DNA of 64,000 bases from Vibrio penaeicida (GTDB taxonomy: Bacteria; Pseudomonadota; Gammaproteobacteria; Enterobacterales; Vibrionaceae): contig NZ_BFAQ01000005.1 of NCBI RefSeq assembly GCF_002933855.1, positions 1 through 64,000 on the forward strand, read 5' to 3'. This document shows, piece after piece, positions 11,742 through 21,812 of the stretch; within the stretch, counting starts at the first letter, position 1; each line of letters begins with the position of its first letter. The notes under the pieces are model-generated. The model saw only the letters and a program-made list of their open reading frames with translations. It was not told where the DNA came from and ran no database searches. The position numbers were made by a program, and so were the translations under genes.

Positions 11742-11822
11742 GCAAAAAAACAACCATGCTCAATGCGTGTCGCCAAAAGGCGCAGCAGTAGTAAGCGGAT
11801 AGACAAGCAGAATAGGTAGGCG

Positions 11823-13199
11823 ATGAAAATCATCATACTCGGTGCCGGACAAGTAGGCGGCACCCTTGCAGAAAACTTAGTGGGTGAGAACAACGACATC
11901 ACGGTAGTAGACCGGAATGGAGACCGACTGCGTGAATTGCAGGATAAGTATGATTTGCGGGTGGTCAATGGGTTTGCCAGCCACCCGGGAACCTTACGTG
12001 AAGCGGGTGCTCAAGATGCCGACATGCTGGTTGCGGTCACCAATACCGATGAAACCAATATGGCGGCATGTCAGGTTGCCTTTACGTTATTTAATACCCC
12101 AAACCGAATTGCTCGTATTCGCTCACCAGAGTATTTGACAGAAAAAGACGCACTGTTCCAATCCGGTGCGATTCCTGTCGACCACCTTATTGCGCCAGAA
12201 GAATTGGTGACGAGCTATATCGAACGCTTGATCCAATACCCTGGCGCACTCCAAGTGGTCAGTTTTGCTGAACGTAAAGTCAGCTTGGTCGCGGTTAAGG
12301 CCTATTATGGCGGTCCGCTAGTCGGGAACGCGCTTTCTGCACTGCGTGATCACATGCCTCACATTGATACCCGTGTAGCAGCCATCTTTCGCCAAGGCAG
12401 ACCCATTCGTCCTCAAGGCACCACCGTCATTGAAGCAGATGATGAAGTGTTTTTCGTCGCGGCGAGCAACCACATTCGTTCCATCATGAGTGAGCTCCAA
12501 CGTCTTGAGAAACCTTACCGCCGCATCATGATAGTCGGGGGAGGAAACATTGGGGCGAGCTTAGCGAAACGCCTTGAAAAAGAATACAGCGTCAAGCTGA
12601 TTGAACGCGGTTATCAGCGAGCAGAAAGGTTGTCTGAACAGCTTGAAAATACGATTGTTTTCTGTGGCGACGCGGCCGATCAGGAACTGCTCGCAGAAGA
12701 AAACATCGACCAAGTGGATGTGTTCATCGCTCTAACCAATGAAGACGAAACCAATATCATGTCCGCCATGCTGGCAAAACGCATGGGCGCAAAAAAGGTA
12801 ATGGTACTGATTCAACGCGGTGCTTACGTCGACTTGGTACAAGGCGGTACCATTGACGTGGCGATATCACCACAGCAAGCCACAATTTCTGCACTCCTGA
12901 CACACGTTCGACGCGCAGATATCGTCAACGTATCATCCTTACGCCGTGGGGCGGCGGAAGCCATCGAAGCCATTGCACATGGGGATGAAACCACGTCTAA
13001 AGTTGTTGGTCGTGCGGTAGGTGATATCAAACTTCCACCAGGTACCACCATTGGTGCCATTGTTCGCGGCGAAGAAGTATTGATCGCCCACGACCGAACG
13101 GTGATTGAACAAGACGACCATGTGGTGATGTTCTTGGTCGATAAAAAATACGTGCCCGACGTGGAGCGCTTGTTCCAACCAAGCCCATTTTTCCTATAG
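11823..13199 (+). CDS. trkA: Trk potassium uptake regulatory subunit TrkA
   Basis: TrkA is the cytoplasmic, nucleotide-binding gating subunit of the Trk potassium transporter. It has two RCK units, each with a Rossmann motif: [15 protein letters not shown] at the start and [16 protein letters not shown] near residue 238, and each followed by an RCK-C region. The length of 458 residues matches the family. The membrane subunit gene trkH follows 57 bases later. Confidence 0.97.
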   Translation: MKIIILGAGQVGGTLAENLVGENNDITVVDRNGDRLRELQDKYDLRVVNGFASHPGTLREAGAQDADMLVAVTNTDETNMAACQVAFTLFNTPNRIARIRSPEYLTEKDALFQSGAIPVDHLIAPEELVTSYIERLIQYPGALQVVSFAERKVSLVAVKAYYGGPLVGNALSALRDHMPHIDTRVAAIFRQGRPIRPQGTTVIEADDEVFFVAASNHIRSIMSELQRLEKPYRRIMIVGGGNIGASLAKRLEKEYSVKLIERGYQRAERLSEQLENTIVFCGDAADQELLAEENIDQVDVFIALTNEDETNIMSAMLAKRMGAKKVMVLIQRGAYVDLVQGGTIDVAISPQQATISALLTHVRRADIVNVSSLRRGAAEAIEAIAHGDETTSKVVGRAVGDIKLPPGTTIGAIVRGEEVLIAHDRTVIEQDDHVVMFLVDKKYVPDVERLFQPSPFFL

Positions 13200-13256
13200 A
13201 GTCAGTGTTGACGCTCTGTGTTTGGGGCGTCGCTCAAACCGTGGTAATAAGTCGAT

Positions 13257-14702
13257 ATGGTCCATCTACGCCCGATCTTATTTGTCATTGGACTGGTGCT
13301 CTCTAAGCTAGCCCTATTTATGTACGCCCCCACTGCCGTTGCCTTTTTTACTGGTACACCTGGGTTTATCGAATTTGGTCAGTCTGTACTGATTTTGCAC
13401 GGCGTGGCATTCGTTTGTTTAACCATTGGGCGCACCGCAGAATTCCGGCTTGGAGTTCGAGATCTCTTTTTGATTACGTCACTCGTCTGGACCATCGCCA
13501 GTGCCTTTGCTGCCCTTCCCTTCGTGTTCATTAACCACATCAGCTTTACTGATGCGTATTTTGAAACCATGTCGGGGATTACCACCACGGGTTCAACGGT
13601 ACTCAGCGGACTCGATAGTATGGCGCCGAGTATTCTGCTTTGGCGCTCAATCTTGCAATGGTTAGGAGGAATCGGTTTCATTGTAATGGGGGTGGCCATC
13701 TTACCCATGCTGAATGTTGGCGGCATGCGATTGTTCCAAACCGAAAGCTCTGACTGGTCTGACAAAAGTGCACCACGAACAAAAATTGTCGCCATTCATA
13801 TTGTGTACGTGTATCTCTCATTAACGGCTTTATGCGTGATTGGCTATTTGCTCACAGGAATGTCGGGCTTTGATGCGATTAATCATGCCTTCACCACGCT
13901 CTCCACTGGAGGGTACTCCACATCAGACAGCTCCATGAACCACTTTTCCAACGGAGCACATTGGGTGGGGATTCTTTTTATGTTTCTCGGCGGGCTTCCC
14001 TTCTTATTGTTTGTTACCACACTGAAAAAACGCGAACTCAATTCCTTTTGGCAAGATGCGCAAGTAAGAGGGTTCGTCTACTTGGTCGCGTTTACCTCTT
14101 TGATTGTCGCTGGTTGGTTATGTCTCCATCAGCACTATCTGTTATCCGACGCCATTCGTGTTTCCCTGTTTAATATCATCTCAGTCACAACCACAACAGG
14201 GTTTGGCTTGGAAGACTTCACAGCTTGGGGCGCATTGCCTGCCGTTATTTTTGCATTCATGATGATGGCGGGGGCTTGCTCTGGCTCTACATCGGGCGGC
14301 ATTAAAGTCTTTCGATTCCAAATAGCACTTACCCTGCTGCACAAACAAATGATGCGCTTAATTCACCCGTCAGGTGTTTTTGTCCAAAAGTACAACCATC
14401 GCCCTGTCAACGACGACATTGTTCGCTCATTGGTCGCATTTGGGCTGATGTTCTTTATTACCATTATCGTGATTGCCACAGCGTTGGGGGCTATGGGTTT
14501 AGACCCAGTCACCGCCATATCGGGAGCGGTCACCGCGGTGGCGAATGTTGGTCCGGGTATGGGGCATGTTATCGGTCCTACGGGGAATTTTGCCCCGCTT
14601 CCAGATACTGCGAAATGGTTACTTAGTATTGGTATGTTAATGGGAAGGCTGGAAATACTGACACTACTGGTGCTGTTCTTCCCTGCTTTTTGGAAGCGTT
14701 AA
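13257..14702 (+). CDS. trkH: Trk potassium uptake membrane subunit TrkH
   Basis: An integral membrane protein of 481 residues that forms the potassium pathway and works with TrkA. Four pore-loop repeats with the SKT-type filter are visible, for example SGITTTGSTVLSG, TTLSTGGYSTSDSS, SVTTTTGFGLED and TAVANVGPGMG, and long hydrophobic segments span the whole chain. It follows trkA on the same strand. Confidence 0.96.
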   Translation: MVHLRPILFVIGLVLSKLALFMYAPTAVAFFTGTPGFIEFGQSVLILHGVAFVCLTIGRTAEFRLGVRDLFLITSLVWTIASAFAALPFVFINHISFTDAYFETMSGITTTGSTVLSGLDSMAPSILLWRSILQWLGGIGFIVMGVAILPMLNVGGMRLFQTESSDWSDKSAPRTKIVAIHIVYVYLSLTALCVIGYLLTGMSGFDAINHAFTTLSTGGYSTSDSSMNHFSNGAHWVGILFMFLGGLPFLLFVTTLKKRELNSFWQDAQVRGFVYLVAFTSLIVAGWLCLHQHYLLSDAIRVSLFNIISVTTTTGFGLEDFTAWGALPAVIFAFMMMAGACSGSTSGGIKVFRFQIALTLLHKQMMRLIHPSGVFVQKYNHRPVNDDIVRSLVAFGLMFFITIIVIATALGAMGLDPVTAISGAVTAVANVGPGMGHVIGPTGNFAPLPDTAKWLLSIGMLMGRLEILTLLVLFFPAFWKR

Positions 14703-14753
14703 AATTTAAGGTTAACCTAATTCAATTTGAGCACGAAGTACTTGCCGACCCAA

Positions 14754-15407
14754 TCAGATTGGGTCAACAAAGAAGTAAATAGCAAAGAAATGACAGGCGG
14801 CCCCCCCTAATACAAACCCGTGCCATATGGCGTGGTTAAAGGGAATACGTTTGCTCACGTAAAAAATCACCCCTAAGGAATACACTACCCCACCAATAGC
14901 GAGTAAAACCAGACCGCCTACATCGAGCGTGATGGCTAATTGATAAATAACAACAAGTGACAGCCATCCCATGCCGAGATACGTATACAGCGACAGTTTT
15001 TTAAATCGGTACACGAAGGCTATTTTGGCAATGATGCCAATCAGTGCGAACGACCAAATAATGATCATCAAGCCAATGGCTAGTGGGGTTCGTAAGCTGA
15101 CCAATAAGAAAGGTGTGTAACTGCCGGCAATGAGCAGATAAATGGCGCAATGATCCAGCGTTTTTAAAAACCGTTTAGCTTTGCGATAAGGTACGGCGTG
15201 ATAAACCGTCGAAGCCAGAAACAGTAGAATAAGGCTACCACCGTATACGCTCATACTGGTGATGGTTAGCGTATCTGCATGATTATCTACCGCTTTGATC
15301 AGTAAGAACACCAATCCCACTATGCCACAAATCATACCTAGCGCATGTGTGATGCTATTAGCTATCTCTTCACTTACGCTGTACTCAGTCGTTGTAGGAC
15401 GTGTCAT
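14754..15407 (-). CDS. Hemolysin III / PAQR family membrane protein (YqfA-like)
   Basis: A 217-residue protein with seven predicted membrane segments and the Hly-III/PAQR signatures: ANSITHALG near the start, [35 protein letters not shown], and the C-terminal [18 protein letters not shown]. The conserved serine, aspartate and histidines form the metal site of this superfamily. ATG 15407 is chosen because AAGGAGGGGCG lies immediately upstream; the frame stays open to 15461. Its physiological role is not well known, and haemolysis should not be assumed. It is convergent with trkH. Confidence 0.88.
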   Translation of the reverse strand: MTRPTTTEYSVSEEIANSITHALGMICGIVGLVFLLIKAVDNHADTLTITSMSVYGGSLILLFLASTVYHAVPYRKAKRFLKTLDHCAIYLLIAGSYTPFLLVSLRTPLAIGLMIIIWSFALIGIIAKIAFVYRFKKLSLYTYLGMGWLSLVVIYQLAITLDVGGLVLLAIGGVVYSLGVIFYVSKRIPFNHAIWHGFVLGGAACHFFAIYFFVDPI

Positions 15408-15573
15408 ACGCCCCTCCTTCAATTTAGAGCGAATACTCAACAGAAAAGAAGTATGACACACTCAGCGTACAGTTGTAAGCTTAAAATTTTAGCTAGACAG
15501 ACCGATTCAGATTAACAGATCTGTTTATAGTCAAATGACTATGTTTATGGGCTGACTAGGTTTACAGGGCTGC

Positions 15574-16380
15574 CTAAGTCGAACTTTCCAGAAACGCCAA
15601 TACTTGCTGCCCTGCATCTTCACCAGATGTGCTGGATGGCAAAACCAAATGACGTTTTAATTCGTTGCCGCCAAGTAACCCGGCCAACATGCCACCAATG
15701 CCTTTCTTGCGGCGATCCACTTCAAACCAAAGCTTCAATTCACCTTCGTCACGGTACGCCACGATTTCCAGCTCTCGCCAGCGACCATGGTAAGGTCCCG
15801 TGGTCGGAACAAATTCAAACTCTTGCACAAATGGAAGTTCAAACCCTTTGGCTTCTTCACATTCCACCTGTCGAATACGTAAGCCTTGCTCTTCTAGTGC
15901 CGTAAAAATGCCATCCATTAAAGGATCTGGTCGAACGGTCAATACATCTTTGTCTGTTGGATCAATCGCCATAGAAATATCCAAGCCAGTTTCCAGCCAC
16001 ACTTTGGCATCACCGATGGTTACTGGCGTATTCCATGGAATAGGCAGCTCTACATCAAACGTGCGTTCTTCACCGGGTTCAATGGTAAAAGCGTAAGGCA
16101 ACTGCCATGAAGCCAATGCGTATTTCACGTTTTGCTTCTTGGTTTGCATCCCTTCTTGCACGTGGCTTTTATCGTTATCTGCGGGTACTTCGCGTACGTA
16201 TCGACAACAAAGCTTCAAATCGATGTTATCGATCTCTTGCGCAGAAGAACCGCCATACACGTGGATTTTAATGCTGACATTCTGCCCCGGAATTAGCACT
16301 TCCTGCTGAAGAATAGAATCTACTTTGGCACTACCGATACCAAAGCTGGCTAAGGTTTTCTTTAAAAAAGACATGAACAA
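15574..16380 (-). CDS. Spo0M-like arrestin-fold protein
   Basis: A 268-residue cytosolic protein resembling the sporulation-control protein Spo0M family, which has an arrestin-like beta-sandwich. Typical features are the N-terminal amphipathic MSFLKKTLASFGIGSAKVD, VLIPGQNVSIKIHVYGG, and the later WRELEIVAYRDEGELKLWFEVDRR. Vibrios do not sporulate, so the role here is unknown. CAGGAG precedes the ATG by seven bases. It stands alone on the minus strand. Confidence 0.85.
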   Translation of the reverse strand: MFMSFLKKTLASFGIGSAKVDSILQQEVLIPGQNVSIKIHVYGGSSAQEIDNIDLKLCCRYVREVPADNDKSHVQEGMQTKKQNVKYALASWQLPYAFTIEPGEERTFDVELPIPWNTPVTIGDAKVWLETGLDISMAIDPTDKDVLTVRPDPLMDGIFTALEEQGLRIRQVECEEAKGFELPFVQEFEFVPTTGPYHGRWRELEIVAYRDEGELKLWFEVDRRKKGIGGMLAGLLGGNELKRHLVLPSSTSGEDAGQQVLAFLESST

Positions 16381-16690
16381 CTCCTGTGGTTAGGTTCTTC
16401 CTTTGCTTTATAACGTGATGATTGGCAGAAGAAAGTTCCGATTATTTTCTATACATATCCTGTACTGCGGACTTGTGCAACATTCATACGAGAGACTCAC
16501 TAAAAAATGAGCAAAAAACCAGCATTTTGTTCGCACATATTTTGAATAGATGCTAATCTTTGAGCCGGATATGACTTCATATCTATACTCCTGATTTTCT
16601 ATAGGATTGGCGCTCGCCAGAAGAGATTTTTCTCATAGTGAATCAGGCCATATGATTGGCAAAGGATGTGCCTGACTGTTAGGTAAACGA
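16381..16690. other. Intergenic stretch without recognisable gene
   Basis: About 310 bases between the Spo0M-like gene and a small reading frame. It is AT-rich. A TATACT-like -10 box at about 16582 could serve the small gene downstream. I see no RNA gene or repeat here. Confidence 0.4.
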
Positions 16691-16858
16691 ATGCGCCCAA
16701 CACCTGTCAGGTTTTCGCACACACATCGTAGTGCGTCTCGACGTCGTTCAGGTTTTGCTTCAGCTCCAGTCTGCAGCAAACCAGCTCCACAGGTAAACTT
16801 AGTTGTTAAAAAAGCTCTTGAGAGCCAGAAAGACAAGAAAGTAACCCAAGCGGCTTAA
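16691..16858 (+). CDS. Small basic protein of 55 residues (unknown)
   Basis: The frame starts [21 protein letters not shown] and ends KKVTQAA. It is strongly basic and arginine/serine-rich in the first half, with no hydrophobic segment. A clear terminator starts 3 bases after the stop, which supports a transcribed unit. The ribosome site (TAGG) is weak. I do not recognise the family. An antisense frame over the same region looks like a shadow. Confidence 0.5.
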   Translation: MRPTPVRFSHTHRSASRRRSGFASAPVCSKPAPQVNLVVKKALESQKDKKVTQAA

Positions 16859-16860
16859 TA

Positions 16861-16889
16861 AAAAGCGCGGTCTCAGACTGCGCTTTTTT
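16861..16889 (+). terminator. Rho-independent terminator after the small gene
   Basis: AAAAGCGC-GTCT and AGAC-GCGCTTTT form a long stem around a short loop, with one bulge, followed by six T. It closes the small gene at 16691-16858. Confidence 0.85.
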
Positions 16890-16947
16890 ATTTCAACAGA
16901 TTTTGTTAACGTACAAAAATATCACTATGAAATTTGTGGAGAAAGAT

Positions 16948-17211
16948 ATGAAATGTCATCGCATCAATGAGTTAATCGAGCTCATGCATCCAGAATGGCA
17001 AAAAGAGTCAGACCTCAACTTAATGGCATTCATCCAAAAGTTATCTCAAGAAGCAGGATATGAGGGCAAACTCGAAGATTTGACCGATGATGTGCTGATC
17101 TACCATTTAAAAATGCGAAACAGTCAAAAAGAAGACATGATTCCAGGGTTGGCTAAAGATCAAGAAGACGATTTCAAGACAGCGCTTCTAAAAGCTCGCG
17201 GCATTCTTTAA
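16948..17211 (+). CDS. yihD: YihD family protein (DUF1040)
   Basis: An 87-residue cytosolic protein closely resembling E. coli Yih[37 protein letters not shown] and [18 protein letters not shown] 16948 is used because the family starts there and GGAGAAAGAT lies directly upstream; the frame is open from 16903. Its function is unknown. In E. coli yihD lies next to srkA and dsbA; here ccoG lies between. Confidence 0.93.
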   Translation: MKCHRINELIELMHPEWQKESDLNLMAFIQKLSQEAGYEGKLEDLTDDVLIYHLKMRNSQKEDMIPGLAKDQEDDFKTALLKARGIL

Positions 17212-17240
17212 TTCCAACCGTATTTCAATTCTCTTTCCTT

Positions 17241-17264
17241 AAAGCGGCGTTTCTGCCGCTTTTG
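17241..17264 (+). terminator. yihD terminator
   Basis: AAAGCGGC and GCCGCTTT pair around a 6-base loop and are followed by a short T-run. Confidence 0.75.
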
Positions 17265-17551
17265 TGTATGCCTATTTTTTTGCTCAACTGTTACTAAGAA
17301 AGTTATTAAACCTTGATACCCATAAAAAAATAAATGTTTTATAAACAGTATAATCCTTAGGCAATTCGAGCTGTGTCTTGCTCTTTGTTTGTGTAGTTAA
17401 ACAGAGTGTCGTGCTCTCTTCATGTACACAAACCTTCTTACGTTCGACTTCTTCGTGTGAGATCTGGCAAGACAACTAGAATAAAAAAAGCAATGTCGAA
17501 GAGTGAAGGCAAAAGAACCTTCACCTCAAAACGCCCAAGAAGGACACCTGT

Positions 17552-18970
17552 ATGAGTCAGGACAAAATCGAAGTTAAAGATGTGACTCCGAAAACCTATA
17601 ACCCTAAAACTCACAAGGGTAAAGGAGACCGTTTTAACCCGAACAACCAAATCTATGTGCGAGAAAGTAAAGGGACCTACCAAAAACTCCGTCGATACGG
17701 TGGTTGGTTTTTATTGCTGGTGTTTGGTCTAACGCCTTGGATACCCTACGGTGATCGTCAGGCGATTCTGTTGGATTTAGGCAATCAACAATTTAATTTC
17801 TTCGGAACAACCTTGTTTCCACAAGATCTCACTCTTCTTGCCTTGTTGTTTATGATCGCTGCCTTTGGGCTGTTCTTCCTAACTACATTTTTAGGACGAG
17901 TTTGGTGTGGCTACCTTTGCCCTCAAACCGTTTGGACATTTATGTACATATGGTTTGAAGAAAAGTTAGAAGGCGCCGCCAATAAACGGCGAAAGCAAGA
18001 CAGCGGAAAAATGAACTCAAACCTTCTGCTTCGCAAAGCCCTGAAGCACATAGCGTGGTGGTTTATTGCCCTTGTCACCGGCTTTACCTTTGTCGGATAT
18101 TTTGTGCCCGTCAAAGATCTGGTTATCGACTTTTTCACTTTTAACGCCAGCTTTTGGCCTGTGTTTTGGGTCGTATTTTTCGCTGCTTGTACCTATGGTA
18201 ACGCAGGGTGGATGCGCTCAATTATGTGTATACATATGTGTCCTTACTCTCGCTTTCAGTCTGCAATGTTCGATAAAGATACCTACATCGTGGGTTACAA
18301 CACCGAAAGAGGGGAAACACGTGGCGGTCGCTCTCGAAAAGCCGACCCGAAACAGCTAGGGTTGGGGGATTGCATTGATTGCGACTTGTGTGTTCAGGTG
18401 TGCCCGACTGGTATCGATATCCGTGATGGCTTGCAATACGAATGCATCAACTGTGGCGCTTGTATTGACGCGTGTGACAAAACCATGGACCGCATGGGGT
18501 ATGAAAAAGGGCTCATTAGCTACACCACAGAACATCGCCTATCAGGTAAGCACACCAATATAATGCGACCGAAATTACTGGGTTATGGCGTGGTCATGTT
18601 ACTCATGACGGGGCTTTTCCTCTTCCAAGTGGTGAGCGTTGAACCGATGGGATTATCAGTCCTGCGAGATAGAAACCAACTGTTTAGAATGAACAGCGAA
18701 GGGCTCGTAGAAAACACGTACACCCTTAAAATCATCAACAAAACTCAAGAGCGACAGGAATACAGCCTCAACGTAAGTGGCATTAGTGATGTCACTTGGT
18801 ATGGCTCCCAAACCGTGCAAGTTAGCCCAGGTGAAGTACTTAACTTACCTTTGAGTCTTGGTGCTGATCCTGACAAACTTCGCTCTCCCATCTCAAAGAT
18901 TCAGTTTATACTCACCGACAGTGACCAATTTACTGTCGAAGTCGAAAGCCGATTTATTAAGAAGCTATAG
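17552..18970 (+). CDS. ccoG: Cytochrome c oxidase accessory protein CcoG (FixG/RdxA)
   Basis: A membrane ferredoxin-like protein needed for assembly of the cbb3-type cytochrome oxidase, probably in copper reduction. Several membrane segments lie in the N-terminal half, with WCGYLCPQTVW in between. Two 4Fe-4S clusters follow: CIDCDLCVQVCPTGIDIR and CINCGACIDACDKTMDRMGY. A periplasmic immunoglobulin-like C-terminal domain follows one last membrane segment (YGVVMLLMTGLFLFQVV). The length is 472 residues. An AGGACAC ribosome site is upstream. Confidence 0.95.
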   Translation: MSQDKIEVKDVTPKTYNPKTHKGKGDRFNPNNQIYVRESKGTYQKLRRYGGWFLLLVFGLTPWIPYGDRQAILLDLGNQQFNFFGTTLFPQDLTLLALLFMIAAFGLFFLTTFLGRVWCGYLCPQTVWTFMYIWFEEKLEGAANKRRKQDSGKMNSNLLLRKALKHIAWWFIALVTGFTFVGYFVPVKDLVIDFFTFNASFWPVFWVVFFAACTYGNAGWMRSIMCIHMCPYSRFQSAMFDKDTYIVGYNTERGETRGGRSRKADPKQLGLGDCIDCDLCVQVCPTGIDIRDGLQYECINCGACIDACDKTMDRMGYEKGLISYTTEHRLSGKHTNIMRPKLLGYGVVMLLMTGLFLFQVVSVEPMGLSVLRDRNQLFRMNSEGLVENTYTLKIINKTQERQEYSLNVSGISDVTWYGSQTVQVSPGEVLNLPLSLGADPDKLRSPISKIQFILTDSDQFTVEVESRFIKKL

Positions 18971-18989
18971 ACTCTTCTCAAGATGGAAT

Positions 18990-19013
18990 AAGGCGCAGTA
19001 ATGCGCCTTTTTT
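18990..19013 (+). terminator. ccoG terminator, abutting srkA
   Basis: AAGGCGCA and TGCGCCTT form an 8-bp stem around GTAA, followed by T. It ends only 5 bases before the srkA start codon and so takes the place where a ribosome site would normally lie. Confidence 0.88.
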
Positions 19014-19018
19014 AATGT

Positions 19019-20005
19019 ATGTCTGAAAATGCCTTTAACTTTGAAGCTCTGACTCCCGACTTCATGTGGTACGCGCTGGAAAGCATTGGAGTCCGTGCGG
19101 AATCTGGGCTGCTCGCCTTAAACAGCTATGAAAACCGAGTCTATCAATTCGCAGATGAGGATAAGCGACGCTATGTGGTTAAATTTTATCGACCATCGCG
19201 CTGGAGCAAGGCTCAAATCCAAGAAGAACATGATTTTGCTTTAGAATTACTGGAACAAGACATACCTCTTGCCCCTCCTTTGGTGATCAATGGTCAAACA
19301 TTGCATGAGTACAATGGCTATCTATTCACGCTATTTGATAGCGTAGGCGGGCGCCAATTCGAAGTCGATAACGACGAACAGTTGGAGTGGGTAGGTCGTT
19401 TTATGGGTCGGATTCACAAAGTTGCTCAAAGTAAGACATTTAAACATCGTCCTACTTTAGGCTTTGAAGAGTACCTCTATCAACCACGCGCACTATTGCA
19501 ACAATCCAACCTGATACCCATGCACTTGGAAAAGAGCTTTTTCAACGACTTAGACATGCTTATTGAGCGAATTGAGTCGCATTGGGTTTCTGGAGCAGCT
19601 ATACAGCGTTTGCATGGAGACTGTCACCCAGGGAACATTCTTTGGCGAGATGGACCGATGTTTGTCGACTTAGATGATGCGCGAAATGGTCCTGCTGTTC
19701 AGGACTTATGGATGTTACTCAATGGTGAGCGCCATGATAAATTGGCTCAATTGGATATCATTCTTGAGGGTTATGAAGAATTCTGTAACTTTAATCACAA
19801 TGAATTGAAACTAATTGAGCCATTGCGCGGTCTACGAATGGTACATTACATGGCTTGGTTAGCTAAGCGATGGCAAGATCCCGCATTTCCAGTTGCATTC
19901 CCTTGGTTTAGCGACGCGAAATACTGGGAAGGTCAAGTGCTTGCATTCAAGGAACAATTGGCGGCTTTAGAAGAAGCCCCGCTGACACTCACGCCTCAAT
20001 GGTAA
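19019..20005 (+). CDS. srkA: Stress response kinase A (YihE/RdoA)
   Basis: A Ser/Thr protein kinase of the aminoglycoside-phosphotransferase fold that protects stressed cells from programmed death in E. coli. Motifs: RRYVVKFYRPSRW (ATP lysine, about residue 44), LHGDCHPGNILWRDGPMFVDLDDARNGP (catalytic loop and metal site). The 328-residue length and the C-terminal PLTLTPQW fit the family. No Shine-Dalgarno sequence is visible because a terminator hairpin occupies the upstream bases. dsbA follows 42 bases later, as in E. coli. Confidence 0.95.
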   Translation: MSENAFNFEALTPDFMWYALESIGVRAESGLLALNSYENRVYQFADEDKRRYVVKFYRPSRWSKAQIQEEHDFALELLEQDIPLAPPLVINGQTLHEYNGYLFTLFDSVGGRQFEVDNDEQLEWVGRFMGRIHKVAQSKTFKHRPTLGFEEYLYQPRALLQQSNLIPMHLEKSFFNDLDMLIERIESHWVSGAAIQRLHGDCHPGNILWRDGPMFVDLDDARNGPAVQDLWMLLNGERHDKLAQLDIILEGYEEFCNFNHNELKLIEPLRGLRMVHYMAWLAKRWQDPAFPVAFPWFSDAKYWEGQVLAFKEQLAALEEAPLTLTPQW

Positions 20006-20047
20006 GTTGTGCTGTGTCCAACACGGTTTTACACGGAGAATAACTAC

Positions 20048-20650
20048 ATGAAAAAACTTTTTGCACTGATTGCAACTGTGCTTATCAGCGTTTCTGCCCA
20101 TGCAGCAAAATTCAGTGAAGGTGAACACTACAAAGTACTGGATCTTCCTGCGTCTTCTTCCCCTACAGTTACTGAGTTTTTCTCATTCTATTGCCCTCAC
20201 TGTAATTCATTCGAACCTGTTGTTCAGCAACTTAAGAAACAACTGCCAGACAACGCAAAGCTGGTTAAGGTGCATGTTTCTTTCATGGGTGGCAACATGG
20301 GCGTACCAATGAGCAAAGCATACGCAGCTATGGTGGCACTAAAGGCAGAAGATAAAATGGTTCCGGTTATGTTCAATCGCATCCATAACTTGCAAAAGCC
20401 ACCAAAGAATGAAGAAGAATTGCGTCAGCTCTTCCTAGACGAAGGTATTGATGCCAAGGCATTCGATTCAGCTTACAAAGGTTTTGCAGTGGATTCTATG
20501 GTACGTCGATTCGACAAGCAGTTCCAAGACAGCGGTCTACGCGGTGTTCCTGCCATTGTGGTCAACAATAAATACCTTGTACAAGCACCATCGATTAAAT
20601 CAATGGACGAGTACTTCGAGCTGGTTAATTTCCTATTGAAACTCAAATAG
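20048..20650 (+). CDS. dsbA: Periplasmic thiol:disulfide oxidoreductase DsbA
   Basis: DsbA introduces disulfide bonds into exported proteins. The 200-residue precursor has a signal peptide ([19 protein letters not shown]), the CPHC active site at residues 49-52 in FFSFYCPHC, and the cis-proline loop RGVPAIVV near residue 164. ATG 20048 is chosen for the signal peptide and the GGAG upstream; the frame is open from 20009. It follows srkA and is followed by a strong terminator. Confidence 0.97.
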   Translation: MKKLFALIATVLISVSAHAAKFSEGEHYKVLDLPASSSPTVTEFFSFYCPHCNSFEPVVQQLKKQLPDNAKLVKVHVSFMGGNMGVPMSKAYAAMVALKAEDKMVPVMFNRIHNLQKPPKNEEELRQLFLDEGIDAKAFDSAYKGFAVDSMVRRFDKQFQDSGLRGVPAIVVNNKYLVQAPSIKSMDEYFELVNFLLKLK

Positions 20651-20670
20651 CTCACATTGAACAGTCATTA

Positions 20671-20698
20671 AAAAAAGGAGCCTTTGGCTCCTTTTTTT
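20671..20698 (+). terminator. dsbA terminator
   Basis: GGAGCC and GGCTCC pair around TTT, flanked by A and T runs, so it can act in both directions between the convergent dsbA and yihG-like genes. Confidence 0.9.
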
Positions 20699-20726
20699 AT
20701 TTTTAATCAATTAGTTACATTAAAGT

Positions 20727-21611
20727 CTATTTACCGTGATAAATATTCTTCAGCACTTCATCTTTATCTCGCCAAATATCCCCAAGCCATTGCTGGAACT
20801 GCCTCTTGTAAGGCTTATCGTTGAAGTAATCTCCCGTTACCTCTTCTGTCATCGGTATCAAACGAATACGCACCTCTATTCGCTTCATTTTACCCATTAA
20901 CATGTCTTTAAACGGGGCATCTACGTTATCTGGGTACGCCAATGTGACATCAATAATATGATCAAATTGTTCGCCCATCGCCGCTAGCGTATAAGCAATT
21001 CCACCCGATTTAGGAGCTAATAAGTACTGATAAGGGGCTTTGGACTTTTTCTGCTTTTCAGTTGTGTACCGTGTACCTTCCACATAGTTCACGACTGTGG
21101 TGGGTAAGTGTCTGAATTTTTCGCATGAGCGGCGGGTTGTTGCCAAATCCTGACCGCGCTTTTCAGGGTGCCTAATTAAGTACTCCCTTGAATAACGACG
21201 CATAAATGGCATATCCAGCGCCCAACAAGCCATACCAACGAAAGGGACGTATAAAAGTTGCTGTTTTAGAAAAAATTTAGGCATGGGTATGCGATCTTTA
21301 AATACAGAACAAAGAACAACGATGTCTGTCCAGCTGAGATGATTGCTGATCATCAAGTACCAGCCTTCTTTTTTTAACCCTTCTCCCCCGTCAATACGCC
21401 ACTCTATTCGGTTAGAAATAACCAATATCAGCCCATTGAGTGTTGCCCAAAGCCACATAAAAAAGTTGGCACCACGAGTAACATGCGTTTTTAGTTTTTG
21501 TCCCGGAACGAGAAGTTTGACCAATGCGAGTAAGACGATTGGAATGGAGCACAAAGCAGAAGTCAGAATGACGAGTGTGACGTTGAGAATAAGAAGAAAA
21601 TAACCAAACAT
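20727..21611 (-). CDS. Lysophospholipid acyltransferase family protein (YihG-like)
   Basis: A membrane-bound acyltransferase of the PlsC family, 294 residues. The catalytic HX4D motif is in ISNHLSWTDIVVL and the substrate motif in VNYVEGTRYT. N-terminal hydrophobic segments anchor it in the inner membrane. The position next to dsbA and the length match E. coli YihG, which affects phospholipid acyl composition. The exact acyl acceptor cannot be told from sequence. Confidence 0.9.
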   Translation of the reverse strand: MFGYFLLILNVTLVILTSALCSIPIVLLALVKLLVPGQKLKTHVTRGANFFMWLWATLNGLILVISNRIEWRIDGGEGLKKEGWYLMISNHLSWTDIVVLCSVFKDRIPMPKFFLKQQLLYVPFVGMACWALDMPFMRRYSREYLIRHPEKRGQDLATTRRSCEKFRHLPTTVVNYVEGTRYTTEKQKKSKAPYQYLLAPKSGGIAYTLAAMGEQFDHIIDVTLAYPDNVDAPFKDMLMGKMKRIEVRIRLIPMTEEVTGDYFNDKPYKRQFQQWLGDIWRDKDEVLKNIYHGK

Positions 21612-21812
21612 AGCGTTATAAGTATTGAAAATAAGCCCACGTTAAAAATGGTGCATTATTGTACTGCGCTGTCATCTTAATGTAATCCATTTATTTAATG
21701 GTCTGATTTGTCGAGTTTTTCGTATGACAGCATGGATTAGTGGATTAATTACCATTTAATATGACATTCTGTACTCTCGCTCAAAAATCAGTATTCGGAT
21801 AAAGGAATTATC

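Noticed and set aside
16633..16836. 67-codon minus-strand frame
   Set aside because: Antisense to the small basic gene, which has a terminator in the right place; this frame has none.
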